A program made the translations under genes and the position numbers. From Prevotellaceae bacterium (GTDB taxonomy: Bacteria > Bacteroidota > Bacteroidia > Bacteroidales > UBA932), in contig JAIRYH010000070.1 of assembly GCA_031267855.1 (NCBI GenBank), positions 1 to 23,736 on the forward strand: a DNA stretch of 23,736 bases. The letters are read 5' to 3'. Shown here one piece after another: positions 15,639-23,681 of this stretch (position 1 is its first letter; each line of letters starts with the position of its first letter). Under the pieces are notes generated by a model that did not search any database, was not told the DNA's origin, and saw nothing but the letters and a program-made list of their open reading frames with translations.

Positions 15639-16517
15639 ATGGTTAACGACTTACTGAAATCGGTCAGGAAGATTGAAATAAAAACACGCGGACTGTCGCG
15701 GCAGATTTTTGCCGGCGAATACCACAGTGCGTTCAAGGGGCGCGGAATGGCGTTCAGCGAAGTGCGCGAATACCAGTATGGCGACGATGTGCGCAACATG
15801 GACTGGAACGTTACCGCCCGCCTCAATGCGCCGTACATAAAGATTTTTGAAGAAGAACGCGAACTCACCATGATGCTGTTAATCGACGTCAGCGGGTCGC
15901 GGAATTTCGGCACCACGCAAAAACTGAAACGCGACCTGATGGCGGAAGTGGCGGCGGTGCTTTCATTTTCCGCGTCTATCAATAACGACAAGGTAGGGGC
16001 GTTATTTTTCAGCGACAGGGTCGAAAAATTTATTCCGCCCAAAAAGGGGCGCACGCATTTGCTGCGCATCATCCGCGAGCTGATAGAATTTGAGCCGGCG
16101 GGCGTGCAGACCGACGTATCGGCGGCATTGCGGTACCTGACGAATGCTATCAAGAAACGCTGCACGGCATTCATGCTGTCCGACCTGCTGGACTTCGATG
16201 CCCACGGGCAGGCGCGTTTTACCGAAGCCCTGAAAATTGCCGCCAACAAACACGACCTGGCGGCTATCCGCCTGTACGACCCGCGCGAAACGGAACTGCC
16301 GAAAGTCGGCATCATGCAGCTGCGCGACGCCGAAAGCGGCAGGGAAATGTGGGTAAACACCTCCAGCCGCAAGGTGCGCCGCAACTACGCCGAATGGTGG
16401 CGCACAGCCGACAGGAACATTACGCAGGCGCTCTCGAAATGCCGCGTAGACAATGTGCGCATCAGCACAAGCGAAGACTATGTAAAGCCGCTGGTGCGGC
16501 TGTTTGAAAGCCGCTAA
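15639..16517 (+). CDS. DUF58 domain protein (vWA-like)
   Basis: The 292-aa protein has no signal peptide or membrane segment. The DUF58 signature 'GRGMAFSEVREYQYGDDVRNMDWNVTARLNAPYIKIFEEERE' spans about residues 34-75. It is followed by a MIDAS-like D83-V-S85-G-S87, which suggests a metal-binding von Willebrand A-like fold. DUF58 genes follow moxR in almost all such operons and are presumed to interact with MoxR and the Bat proteins. The biochemical function is unknown. Confidence 0.93.
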   Translation: MVNDLLKSVRKIEIKTRGLSRQIFAGEYHSAFKGRGMAFSEVREYQYGDDVRNMDWNVTARLNAPYIKIFEEERELTMMLLIDVSGSRNFGTTQKLKRDLMAEVAAVLSFSASINNDKVGALFFSDRVEKFIPPKKGRTHLLRIIRELIEFEPAGVQTDVSAALRYLTNAIKKRCTAFMLSDLLDFDAHGQARFTEALKIAANKHDLAAIRLYDPRETELPKVGIMQLRDAESGREMWVNTSSRKVRRNYAEWWRTADRNITQALSKCRVDNVRISTSEDYVKPLVRLFESR

Positions 16518-16544
16518 AAACGAATATAAAAATGACTGAAGAAA

Positions 16545-17525
16545 ATGAGAAGAAAAATTATCCTGCCTGCTTTTTTCATCCTGCTTGCCCGAATGAGTTT
16601 TGCGCAGGAACCGTTGCTCAGTTCCTCGCTCAGCCGCGACAGCATTATGATTGGCGAGCAGGTGGAATGGTCGTTCAAGGCGACGGTGACTCCTTCCGTG
16701 CAGGTGTTTTTTGCGCGCGTAGACAGCATTGGACAGGGACTGATTGAGGTGCTGAAGACCACCGGCCCCGACACGCTGCAACATACAAAAGATGACGTGA
16801 CCATAGAAAGCAAACTGCTGATCACCTCGTTTGATGCGGGGATATATGAATTGCCTCAGATTCCCATACTGGTTGCGCACCGCAACAATAATCTGGTTGA
16901 CACACTCTACTTCAACACCGCCACACTGAAAGTAAAAACGCTCCCCGACAGCCTGCTCGCCGCTTTCCTCGCGGCAGACGACACCACGAAAACGAAATTG
17001 CTCAAAGACATTAAACCGCCGATAAAATATCCCTACACACTGGCGGAAATCCTGTGGCCGTGGGCAACACTGGGCATCCTCGCGCTGGCGCTGATTGCGG
17101 CGCTAATCCATGTGATGATCCGGTTAAAGAAAAAGCAGCCGGTGTTCGGAAGAATCAAGCCGGCAGAACCGCCGCACATCGTGGCGATGCGGGAACTGGA
17201 AAAAATAAAAGCCGAAAAACTCTGGCAGAGCAACAAAGTGAAACTCTACTACACGCGCGTTACCGACGTATTGCGCGTATACCTGGAGAAGCGCTATGCC
17301 ATCCAGGCGCCGGAACAGACATCGGAGGAAATCCTGCAGGCGCTGGCGCAACTGCCCCTGCCGGATTATTTCATTCCGAAGCTGCGGGAATTTTTAAGCA
17401 CGTCGGATCTGGTCAAATTCGCCAAATACCTGCCGGCAATGGAAGAGAACGAAGGGGCATGGACGCTGGTGGCGCGGTTTGTAGACGAAACAAAAGAACA
17501 GAAAAAAGAAGATGAAAACAGCTAA
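16545..17525 (+). CDS. Membrane-anchored DUF4381-like protein of the Bat operon
   Basis: The 326-aa product has a signal peptide (about 1-20, ending SFAQ). Its periplasmic region (about 21-165) is rich in beta-type sequence and resembles the N-terminal part of BatD. One transmembrane helix follows (about 170-195, 'WPWATLGILALALIAALIHVMI'). The cytoplasmic tail contains 'YYTRVTDVLRVYLEKRYAIQAPEQTSEEIL', similar to DUF4381 proteins and to the C-terminus of BatD. Genes of this kind sit between the DUF58 gene and batA in Bacteroidetes operons. Naming is tentative; function is not known. The end is 11 bp before crcB. Confidence 0.75.
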   Translation: MRRKIILPAFFILLARMSFAQEPLLSSSLSRDSIMIGEQVEWSFKATVTPSVQVFFARVDSIGQGLIEVLKTTGPDTLQHTKDDVTIESKLLITSFDAGIYELPQIPILVAHRNNNLVDTLYFNTATLKVKTLPDSLLAAFLAADDTTKTKLLKDIKPPIKYPYTLAEILWPWATLGILALALIAALIHVMIRLKKKQPVFGRIKPAEPPHIVAMRELEKIKAEKLWQSNKVKLYYTRVTDVLRVYLEKRYAIQAPEQTSEEILQALAQLPLPDYFIPKLREFLSTSDLVKFAKYLPAMEENEGAWTLVARFVDETKEQKKEDENS

Positions 17526-17536
17526 AACAACCTGCC

Positions 17537-17920
17537 ATGATTAAAAACGCACTGATAGTCGGCTTGGGCGGCGGCGCCGGGAGCATGCTGCGCTACCTCG
17601 CCTCGCTGCTTGCGCTGCGGTATTGCGCCGGCTGGTTCCCCTGGGCTACATGGACGGTCAATGTACTGGGATGCCTGCTGGCAGGCATGCTCTTCACGTT
17701 ATGGGGACACGCAGCGGATGCGACCGCCCGGCTACTGTGGCTGGCCGGATTCTGCGGCGGCTTTACCACCTTCTCCGCCTTTGCGGTGGAAAACATGCAG
17801 TGCATGCAAACGGGCGAATACGGCAAAATAATATGCTACACCTCTGCAAGCATCCTCAGCGGCTTCGCAGCCGTGTGGCTGGGAACGGCAATCTTAAAAA
17901 CTATAAAACATGTATTTTGA
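17537..17920 (+). CDS. crcB: Fluoride channel CrcB/Fluc
   Basis: This 127-aa four-helix membrane protein exports fluoride as a dual-topology dimer. Conserved elements are 'GGGAGSMLRY' (11-20) with R19, 'TWTVNVLGCLLAG' with N42, and 'GFCGGFTTFSAF' (71-82), the pore and central-sodium motif. It begins 11 bp after the preceding Bat-operon gene and its last 11 bp overlap batA. With no upstream space there is no crcB-motif fluoride riboswitch in front of it, so it should follow the operon promoter. A lone crcB inside a bat operon is not the arrangement I would expect. Confidence 0.94.
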   Translation: MIKNALIVGLGGGAGSMLRYLASLLALRYCAGWFPWATWTVNVLGCLLAGMLFTLWGHAADATARLLWLAGFCGGFTTFSAFAVENMQCMQTGEYGKIICYTSASILSGFAAVWLGTAILKTIKHVF

Positions 17921-18896
17921 ATACCCCTCCATACTGTACCTGCTGTTTATCCTGGCGCCGGCCATCGGATACTACACATGGCGCGCCATACAGGGCGCCA
18001 CGCCCTCGCTGCAGCTATCCGCCACCGCGGGCTTGAAAGGCGCGAATACCCCTGCAATACGCATCCTTCGGCACCTCCCGTTTGCGCTGCGGTGTGCCGC
18101 CATCACACTCATCATCCTCGCCATGGCGCGCCCGCGCTCGTCCAGCGCCTTTGAACGGGTAGACACCGAAGGCATCGACATCATCTTTGCACTCGACATC
18201 TCAACAAGCATGCTCGCGCGCGACTTCAAGCCCGACCGCATCAGCGCGGCAAAAGACATCGCCATCCGGTTTATCGCCGAACGCCCGTTTGACCGCATGG
18301 GCATCGTAGTTTTTGCCGGCGAAAGCTTCACCCAGTGCCCCCTCACGCTTGACCGCGCCACGCTCATCAACCTCATGAAGGATATTGAAACCGGACTGAT
18401 CGAAGACGGCACCGCCATCGGCAACGGACTGGCCACCGCCGTCGGCCGCCTCAAAGACAGCGACGCCAAAAGCCGCGTCATCATCCTGCTCACCGACGGC
18501 GTAAACAACCGCGGCGAAATCGCGCCCCTTATGGCTGCCGAAATCGCCAAAACCTACGGCGTACGCGTCTATACCGTCGGCGTGGGCGCCAACGGCACCG
18601 CCCCCTACCCGGTGATGACCGACCGGGGCGTCGCCATCCAGCAGGTGCCGGTAGAGATCGACGAGGCCCTGCTGCGCCGGATTGCGGAAATGACCGCCGG
18701 ACGCTATTTCCGCGCCACCGACAACACCAAACTCCTGGAAATTTACAACGAAATAAACAGCCTGGAAAAAGCCCGCGTATCGGTCGACTCCTTCCCCGTA
18801 TACCGCGAAGAATTCATGCCCTTTGCCCTCGCGGCCCTCGCGGCACTGCTGCTCGAACTGCTCCTGCGCCTGCTGGTGCTGCGGCGGCTGCCGTAG
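17910..18896 (+). CDS. batA: BatA, von Willebrand A membrane protein
   Basis: This 328-aa protein has two N-terminal hydrophobic segments (about 7-24 and 55-73), a vWA domain and one C-terminal helix (about 305-323). The MIDAS is D96-I-S98-T-S100, with a downstream 'LLTDGVNN' supplying the last metal ligand and 'EDGTAIGNGLATAV' the threonine loop. All metal ligands are present. BatA is thought to form a complex with BatB and BatC and to be governed by MoxR. The start codon is within crcB. Confidence 0.94.
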   Translation: MYFEYPSILYLLFILAPAIGYYTWRAIQGATPSLQLSATAGLKGANTPAIRILRHLPFALRCAAITLIILAMARPRSSSAFERVDTEGIDIIFALDISTSMLARDFKPDRISAAKDIAIRFIAERPFDRMGIVVFAGESFTQCPLTLDRATLINLMKDIETGLIEDGTAIGNGLATAVGRLKDSDAKSRVIILLTDGVNNRGEIAPLMAAEIAKTYGVRVYTVGVGANGTAPYPVMTDRGVAIQQVPVEIDEALLRRIAEMTAGRYFRATDNTKLLEIYNEINSLEKARVSVDSFPVYREEFMPFALAALAALLLELLLRLLVLRRLP

Positions 18897-19006
18897 AATC
18901 CAACGTACCGGAATATTGATTTAAAACGAATGAATAACGAAAAAATGAATCATAATCACTTAAATAATTAGTCACACTAGCACATTAAACAATTAGTCAC
19001 ATTAAG
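18897..19006. repeat. batA-batB spacer with ATTAGTCAC words
   Basis: AT-rich 110-bp spacer. Its second half (about 18966-19005) holds AATTAGTCAC twice, separated by related 8-bp words (CACTAGCA, CACATTAA). No TAnnTTTG promoter or terminator is visible. Confidence 0.6.
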
Positions 19007-20029
19007 ATGATACAGATAGCACAGTTCGAATATATATGGTTACTGCTGCTGATACCGGCGCTGCTGCTGGGCTATGCGCTGCTCGTGCGCAACCGGCGCA
19101 GGGCGCTGGCGCGGTTCGGCAACCTGCAGCTGATGCAGCCCCTGATGCCGCTGGTGTCCCGCCGCCGCGGATGGCTGAAAATAACGCTGCTCTGCCTTGC
19201 GATTTTCTTCTTCACGCTGGGGCTGATGCGCCCGCAGGTGGGCGCCGCGGTGCGCGAAGTGAAGCGGCAGGGCATCGAGATGGTCGTCGCGCTGGACGTG
19301 TCGAACAGCATGCTCGCCGAAGACTTCCGCCCCAACCGCCTGGAACGCGCCAAACTCGCCATCGCCCGGCTGGTCGACCGCCTGCGCGACGACCGCATCG
19401 GCCTGATCGTCTTTGCCGGCGACGCCTACGTGCAGCTGCCCGTAACCACCGACTACGTGTCGGCAAAGATTTTCCTCTCGTCCATCTCGCCCGGCATCGT
19501 GCCCAAACAGGGCACGGCCATCGGGGCGGCCATCCACACGGCCATCCGCTCCTTCACGCTGCAAAGCGGGAAAAGCCGCGTGCTGGTGGTGATCACCGAC
19601 GGCGAAAACCATGAAGACGACGCCGTAGCCATGGCCGAAGAAGCCCGCCGGCAGGGCATCCTGGTGTATACCATCGGCATCGGCTCGGAGCAGGGCAAAC
19701 CCATCCCGCTGGGCAACGGCGCCATGCTGAAAGACAGGGACGGCAACATCGTAGTCACAAAGCTCGACGAAGCCACCCTCCGGCAAATCGCAACGGCGGG
19801 CGGCGGCGCCTACACCCGCGCCACCAATGCCGACCTGGGGCTGGACCGCGTGATTGACGGCGTCCGCAACATGGAGAAACAGGAACTCTCGTCCGTCGTG
19901 TTTGAAGATTTCAACGAACAATACATGTGGTTTTTTGGAACAGCCCTCCTTTTCCTGCTGCTGGAAACGCTCGTGCTGGAACGAAAAAACCGCTGGTTCC
20001 GGAGCTTTGACATATTTAAAAAGTTATGA
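19007..20029 (+). CDS. batB: BatB, von Willebrand A membrane protein
   Basis: The 340-aa protein has the same plan as BatA: hydrophobic segments at about 10-27 and 58-74, a vWA domain, and a C-terminal helix (about 303-321). The MIDAS is D97-V-S99-N-S101, then 'PKQGTAIGAAIHTAI' and 'VITDGENHEDDAV'. It resembles BatA throughout, consistent with an old duplication. The final codons and TGA stop lie at the start of a TTATGAA/TTATGAG repeat tract. Confidence 0.94.
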   Translation: MIQIAQFEYIWLLLLIPALLLGYALLVRNRRRALARFGNLQLMQPLMPLVSRRRGWLKITLLCLAIFFFTLGLMRPQVGAAVREVKRQGIEMVVALDVSNSMLAEDFRPNRLERAKLAIARLVDRLRDDRIGLIVFAGDAYVQLPVTTDYVSAKIFLSSISPGIVPKQGTAIGAAIHTAIRSFTLQSGKSRVLVVITDGENHEDDAVAMAEEARRQGILVYTIGIGSEQGKPIPLGNGAMLKDRDGNIVVTKLDEATLRQIATAGGGAYTRATNADLGLDRVIDGVRNMEKQELSSVVFEDFNEQYMWFFGTALLFLLLETLVLERKNRWFRSFDIFKKL

Positions 20030-20052
20030 ATTATGAGTTATGAATTATGAGA
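20024..20052. repeat. TTATGAG heptamer array at the batB 3' end
   Basis: Four heptamers alternating GTTATGA and ATTATGA types cover the batB stop codon (20027-20029) and most of the 42-bp spacer before batC. The same words occur at 1-21 and 13363-13380. Confidence 0.8.
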
Positions 20053-20071
20053 AATTAAACATTACAGGAAT

Positions 20072-20785
20072 ATGAAAAAACATACCTTACTCCTCATCCT
20101 GTTACTTACGGCTGCGCATGCACTGGCGCAGGCGCCGGAGCGGCACGACATGCGCAGGGGAAACAGACATTACAAGCACGGCGAATACGACAAAGCCGAA
20201 ATTGCCTACAAGCACGGACTGGAAAAAGATTCCGCCTCTTTCGGCGCACGCTTCAATATTGCCGGCGCGCTGTACCGGCAGGACAAGGCGGAAGACGCCG
20301 AAAAACGCCTGCAAGCCCTGACCGGCGTGGAAACAGACGACAGGCAGAAAGCAAAAGTATGCCACAACCTGGGCAATGCACAGTTGAAGCAGCAGAAATA
20401 TGAGGAAAGCATAAAATCCTATAAACAGTCGCTGCGCCTGAACCCCGGCGACGACGAAACACGCACCAACCTGGCCTATGCGCAGGCGATGCTGCAACAG
20501 CAAAAAGACGGGGAGCAGAACAAAGACGGGGAGCAGAACAAAGACGAGAAGCAGGATCAGAACAAAGACCGGAACAAAGACCGGAATCAGGATCAGAATC
20601 AAGACCGGCAGGACGGGCAACAGGATCAGCAGGGCGAACCGCAGCAGCAGCAACAGAAAATTTCACCGCAGGACGCCCAGCGCATACTGGACGCCGTGCA
20701 GTCCGACGAAAAGGAAACGCAGGAAAAGGTAAACCGGGAAAAGGAAAAAGCCCTGCGGCGGCAACAGATAGAAAAAAACTGGTAG
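20072..20785 (+). CDS. batC: BatC, secreted TPR protein with low-complexity linker
   Basis: The 237-aa product has a signal peptide (about 1-20, ending ALAQA). Three TPR-like repeats (about 25-145) include 'NRHYKHGEYDKAEIAYKHGL' and 'NLGNAQLKQQKYEESIKSYK'. The rest is a highly charged K/D/Q/N/E linker (about 146-205) and a C-terminal helix. The linker is encoded by a tandem repeat: an 18-bp unit at 20504-20521 and 20522-20539 followed by degenerate copies to about 20660. This may make linker length variable between strains. BatC presumably scaffolds the BatA/BatB complex in the periplasm. Confidence 0.9.
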   Translation: MKKHTLLLILLLTAAHALAQAPERHDMRRGNRHYKHGEYDKAEIAYKHGLEKDSASFGARFNIAGALYRQDKAEDAEKRLQALTGVETDDRQKAKVCHNLGNAQLKQQKYEESIKSYKQSLRLNPGDDETRTNLAYAQAMLQQQKDGEQNKDGEQNKDEKQDQNKDRNKDRNQDQNQDRQDGQQDQQGEPQQQQQKISPQDAQRILDAVQSDEKETQEKVNREKEKALRRQQIEKNW

Positions 20786-20812
20786 CAACGAATTTATACG
20801 ATTTTTTGACGA

Positions 20813-22693
20813 ATGATACCCACTATGAATACACACATGCAACGATTGCGTTTGAGAAAATCCCTTTTTAGCGGAAGGGCGGCAGGGCTTTTCCTGTTGC
20901 TGTTTTGCAGCATTTCCGCGGCGCGCGCCGACGATGTGTCGTTCACGGCCGCGGCGCCGCGCGTGGTAGGAACCGGCGAATCGTTCCGGGTAACGTTTTC
21001 GGTGAATGCGGATGCCGGCGATCTGACGCCGCCCGACTTTTCCGGGTTCCATGTCATTGCGGGACCCTCGCGCTCCACCGAACAGCAGTTCCAGATCGTC
21101 AACGGCAAAACGTCCCATTCGCAGGTCACCCGCTTCATTTACGTACTGCAGGCGGTCAGGGAAGGACAGGCGACACTGGGCGCGGCAAGCGTGGCGGTCG
21201 ATAAGCAAACCTACCGGTCGCAGCCGGTAACCATCGAAGTGGTCAAGGCGGAAGATGCGCCGCAGGCTTCGCAGAACCGGCCGGCACAGCAGGACGGACA
21301 GCAGGCAGCCGCGGAGCGCGACGGAAACGACGTCTTTGTGCGCATACTGGTGGGCAAGTCCAATGTCTATCGCGGCGAATACCTGACCGCCACCGTAAAA
21401 ATCTATTCGCAATCCATGAACATCGCCGGTTTTGAGGATGTAAAATTCCCCACGTTCAACGGTTTCTGGAGCCAGGAAGTGGAATCGCCGCAGCAGCTGC
21501 AGTTCCAGCGCGAGAACGTAAACGGGAAAGTATACAACAGTGCGGTCGTCCGCCGCTATGTGCTTTTCCCGCAGCAGACGGGCGCGTTGAAGATAGATCC
21601 GTTTGAAATAACCTGCGCCCTGCAGGTTCAAACCGCCCCGCGCAGCATCTTTGACGATTTCTTCGGCTCGTCGGCGCAGATTGTGCGCAAGCACCTGGCC
21701 TCGCCGGCGGTTACCGTACAGGTCAATCCGCTGCCGGCAAATGCACCGGCGTCGTTTGCCGGCGCAGTAGGCACCGGCTTCCGGATGACGGCGGAGCTGG
21801 CGCGCGATTCGGTTACCGCCAACGATGCGGCGGCGGCGATCATCAAAATCAGCGGCGAAGGAAACGTCAAGCTGGTAGAAGTCCCGAAACTTGTCTGGCC
21901 GCCCGACTTTGAAACCTACGACGTGAAAATTTCGGACAACAGCAAAACGTCTTCTTCGGGCGTGAGTGGCTCAAAACAGTTTGAAATCCCCTTTATCCCG
22001 CGCAGTGCGGGAACATTCTCCATTCCGCCGGTGGAATTTACGTATTTCGACATTGCCCAAAAACAGTACGTAACCCTTGCTTCCAAACCCCTTGACATCC
22101 GCGTGGGAAAAGACCCGAACGCCGGCTCGGCGGTAACGGTCGGCGGCCTCAACCGGCAGGCGGTGCGGGCGCTGGGCGAAGATATCCGCTACATCAAAAC
22201 CGACCTCCCGGAATGGCAGGAAAAAGGACGGCTGTTTTTCGGCTCGCTGCCCTATTACCTGCTGATGGCGGCGGAAGCGCTGGTGTTCGTACTCTGCTGC
22301 CTGTTCCTGTCGAAACGGCGGAAAGACCTGCAAAACGTGGTGCTCGTGCGCAACCGGAAAGCCAATAAAATGGCGCGCCGGCGGCTGAAAACCGCCGACC
22401 GGCTGTTGAAAGCCGGCAACGAATCGGGTTTTTACGAAGAACTGACCAAAGCCCTGTGGGGCTACCTGAGCGACAAGCTGGCGATTGCGGCGGCCGGCCT
22501 CTCGCGCGAAAATGCGCGCGAAACCCTGCAACATCGCCGGCTTCCCGAAACCGACATTGAAACCTTCCTGCAGGTGATCGACGAATGTGAATTTGCCCGC
22601 TATGCCCCGGCCGGCGGAAGCACGCAGATGCAGAAAATCTACGAAGACGCCATAACGGTCGTCAGCCGCTTCGAGCAAAAACTGAAAAGTTGA
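20813..22693 (+). CDS. batD: BatD, oxygen-tolerance (BatD) domain protein
   Basis: The 626-aa protein has an N-terminal signal peptide. Repeated Ig-like beta domains form the periplasmic part, with blocks such as 'RVVGTGESFRVTFSVNADAGDLTPPDFSGF' and 'NVYRGEYLTATVKIYSQ'. One transmembrane helix lies at about 480-500 ('YYLLMAAEALVFVLCCLFLS'), and the cytoplasmic tail contains 'FYEELTKALWGYLSDKLAIAAAGLSRENARETL'. This fits Pfam BatD. Three in-frame Met codons (20813, 20825, 20837) could be the start; the most upstream is given. The stop lies in an AAAGTTG heptamer tract. Confidence 0.92.
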   Translation: MIPTMNTHMQRLRLRKSLFSGRAAGLFLLLFCSISAARADDVSFTAAAPRVVGTGESFRVTFSVNADAGDLTPPDFSGFHVIAGPSRSTEQQFQIVNGKTSHSQVTRFIYVLQAVREGQATLGAASVAVDKQTYRSQPVTIEVVKAEDAPQASQNRPAQQDGQQAAAERDGNDVFVRILVGKSNVYRGEYLTATVKIYSQSMNIAGFEDVKFPTFNGFWSQEVESPQQLQFQRENVNGKVYNSAVVRRYVLFPQQTGALKIDPFEITCALQVQTAPRSIFDDFFGSSAQIVRKHLASPAVTVQVNPLPANAPASFAGAVGTGFRMTAELARDSVTANDAAAAIIKISGEGNVKLVEVPKLVWPPDFETYDVKISDNSKTSSSGVSGSKQFEIPFIPRSAGTFSIPPVEFTYFDIAQKQYVTLASKPLDIRVGKDPNAGSAVTVGGLNRQAVRALGEDIRYIKTDLPEWQEKGRLFFGSLPYYLLMAAEALVFVLCCLFLSKRRKDLQNVVLVRNRKANKMARRRLKTADRLLKAGNESGFYEELTKALWGYLSDKLAIAAAGLSRENARETLQHRRLPETDIETFLQVIDECEFARYAPAGGSTQMQKIYEDAITVVSRFEQKLKS

Positions 22694-22816
22694 AAGTTGA
22701 AAAACCGGTTAAATAAAAAAAACATCGTGGAAAAACTTTACCTGTTACGCTTGCCACCATTGTTCACTGTTCACTGTTCACTAAAATTGTTCACTGTTCA
22801 CTAAAATTTATGTATT
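22685..22816. repeat. batD-batE spacer: AAAGTTG and TGTTCAC heptamers
   Basis: AAAAGTTGAAAGTTG (22685-22699) covers the batD stop codon and is the reverse complement of 13461-13475. Further on, two related blocks of the heptamer TGTTCAC, each ending CTAAAA, lie at about 22760-22786 and 22787-22806, directly before batE. No terminator or promoter was identified. Confidence 0.8.
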
Positions 22817-23596
22817 ATGAAAAAAAGCAGCATGACCGGAGGAATTTTTGTTTTTCTCTTATTGCTTCCCTTCCCCTTCGGGAGCCGGGGAGCCGTTGCC
22901 GACACTTTGTGGGCGCAGGCAAACACGTTTTATGCCAACGGGCAATACGCCGACGCCATCAGGGTATATGCCGAAATCGAAGCGGCCAACAGCGTATCGC
23001 CCGCCTTGTATTTCAACATGGGGAACGCCTGTTTCAAGCAAAATGAACTGGCAAACGCCATCCTTTACTACGAACGGGCATTGCGGCTATCGCCCGGCGA
23101 CGCCGCCATCGCCTATAACCTCGAAATGGCGCAGCTGCGTACGCTGGACAGGATTGATACGGTTCCGGAATTTTTCCTTTTCACGTGGGTGCGCAGCCTG
23201 CGCCAATGCGCCGGCGCCGACGCCTGGGCGATGCTTTCACTGCTCCTTGTTGCGGTTACGCTGATATGCCTGTCCGGGTTCTTCTTCATCCGGTCGGTGC
23301 GGTTGCGCAAGCTGTCGTTTTATACGGCTGTGGCCTGTATGCTGCTGGCGGCGGGAAGTATCGTCTTCGCGGTTTCCCAAACCGCCGAACGCGACAGCCG
23401 CAGCGAAGCCATCGTTTTCCCGGCTGTGGTTACCGTGAAAAGCGCGCCCGACAATGCCGCGAAAGATTTATTCATCCTCCACGAAGGCGCAAAAGTAACC
23501 GTGATCGACGAACTCTCCGGCTGGCAGAATATCCGCCTGCGCGACGGTAAGGAAGGATGGATTGAAGCGGGAAATACCGTAGGAATTAAGAATTAG
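22817..23596 (+). CDS. batE: BatE, TPR and SH3-like membrane protein
   Basis: The 259-aa protein has a signal peptide (about 1-28), two TPR-like repeats (about 32-110, 'YFNMGNACFKQNELANAILYYERALRLSPGD'), two membrane helices (about 138-160 and 170-190) and a C-terminal bacterial SH3-like domain (about 200-255, 'VTVIDELSGWQNIRLRDGKEGWIE'). This is the usual BatE layout and closes the Bat operon. Its last four codons (GIKN) and TAG stop are read from a GGAATTA-type heptamer array, so the extreme C-terminus is repeat-encoded. Confidence 0.92.
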   Translation: MKKSSMTGGIFVFLLLLPFPFGSRGAVADTLWAQANTFYANGQYADAIRVYAEIEAANSVSPALYFNMGNACFKQNELANAILYYERALRLSPGDAAIAYNLEMAQLRTLDRIDTVPEFFLFTWVRSLRQCAGADAWAMLSLLLVAVTLICLSGFFFIRSVRLRKLSFYTAVACMLLAAGSIVFAVSQTAERDSRSEAIVFPAVVTVKSAPDNAAKDLFILHEGAKVTVIDELSGWQNIRLRDGKEGWIEAGNTVGIKN

Positions 23597-23681
23597 GAAT
23601 TTTGAATTAGGAATTGCGAATTAGGAATTGCGACAGGCGGTCAATGGCGTAAGCCAATTCCCAATTCCCAATTCTTAATTT
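23583..23681 (+). repeat. Core module copy C within long complementary heptamer arms
   Basis: The left arm (23583-23624) is made of GAATTAG/GAATTGC-type words. The 36-bp module lies at 23625-23660 and contains ATGGCGTAAGCC (23644-23655). The right arm (23655-23681) is three CAATTCC-type words ending CTTAATTT. The arms can pair over 20 or more bases with a few mismatches, giving a long hairpin at the end of the Bat operon transcript. A short A-run follows, not a T-run. Confidence 0.8.

Noticed and set aside
17500..17536. Fluoride riboswitch in front of crcB
   Set aside because: Only 11 bp separate crcB from the upstream gene, and no crcB-motif pseudoknot sequence can fit.
20663..21694. Long minus-strand ORF (343 aa) opposite batC/batD
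   Set aside because: Antisense shadow of GC-rich coding sequence; the sense strand carries clear BatC and BatD proteins.
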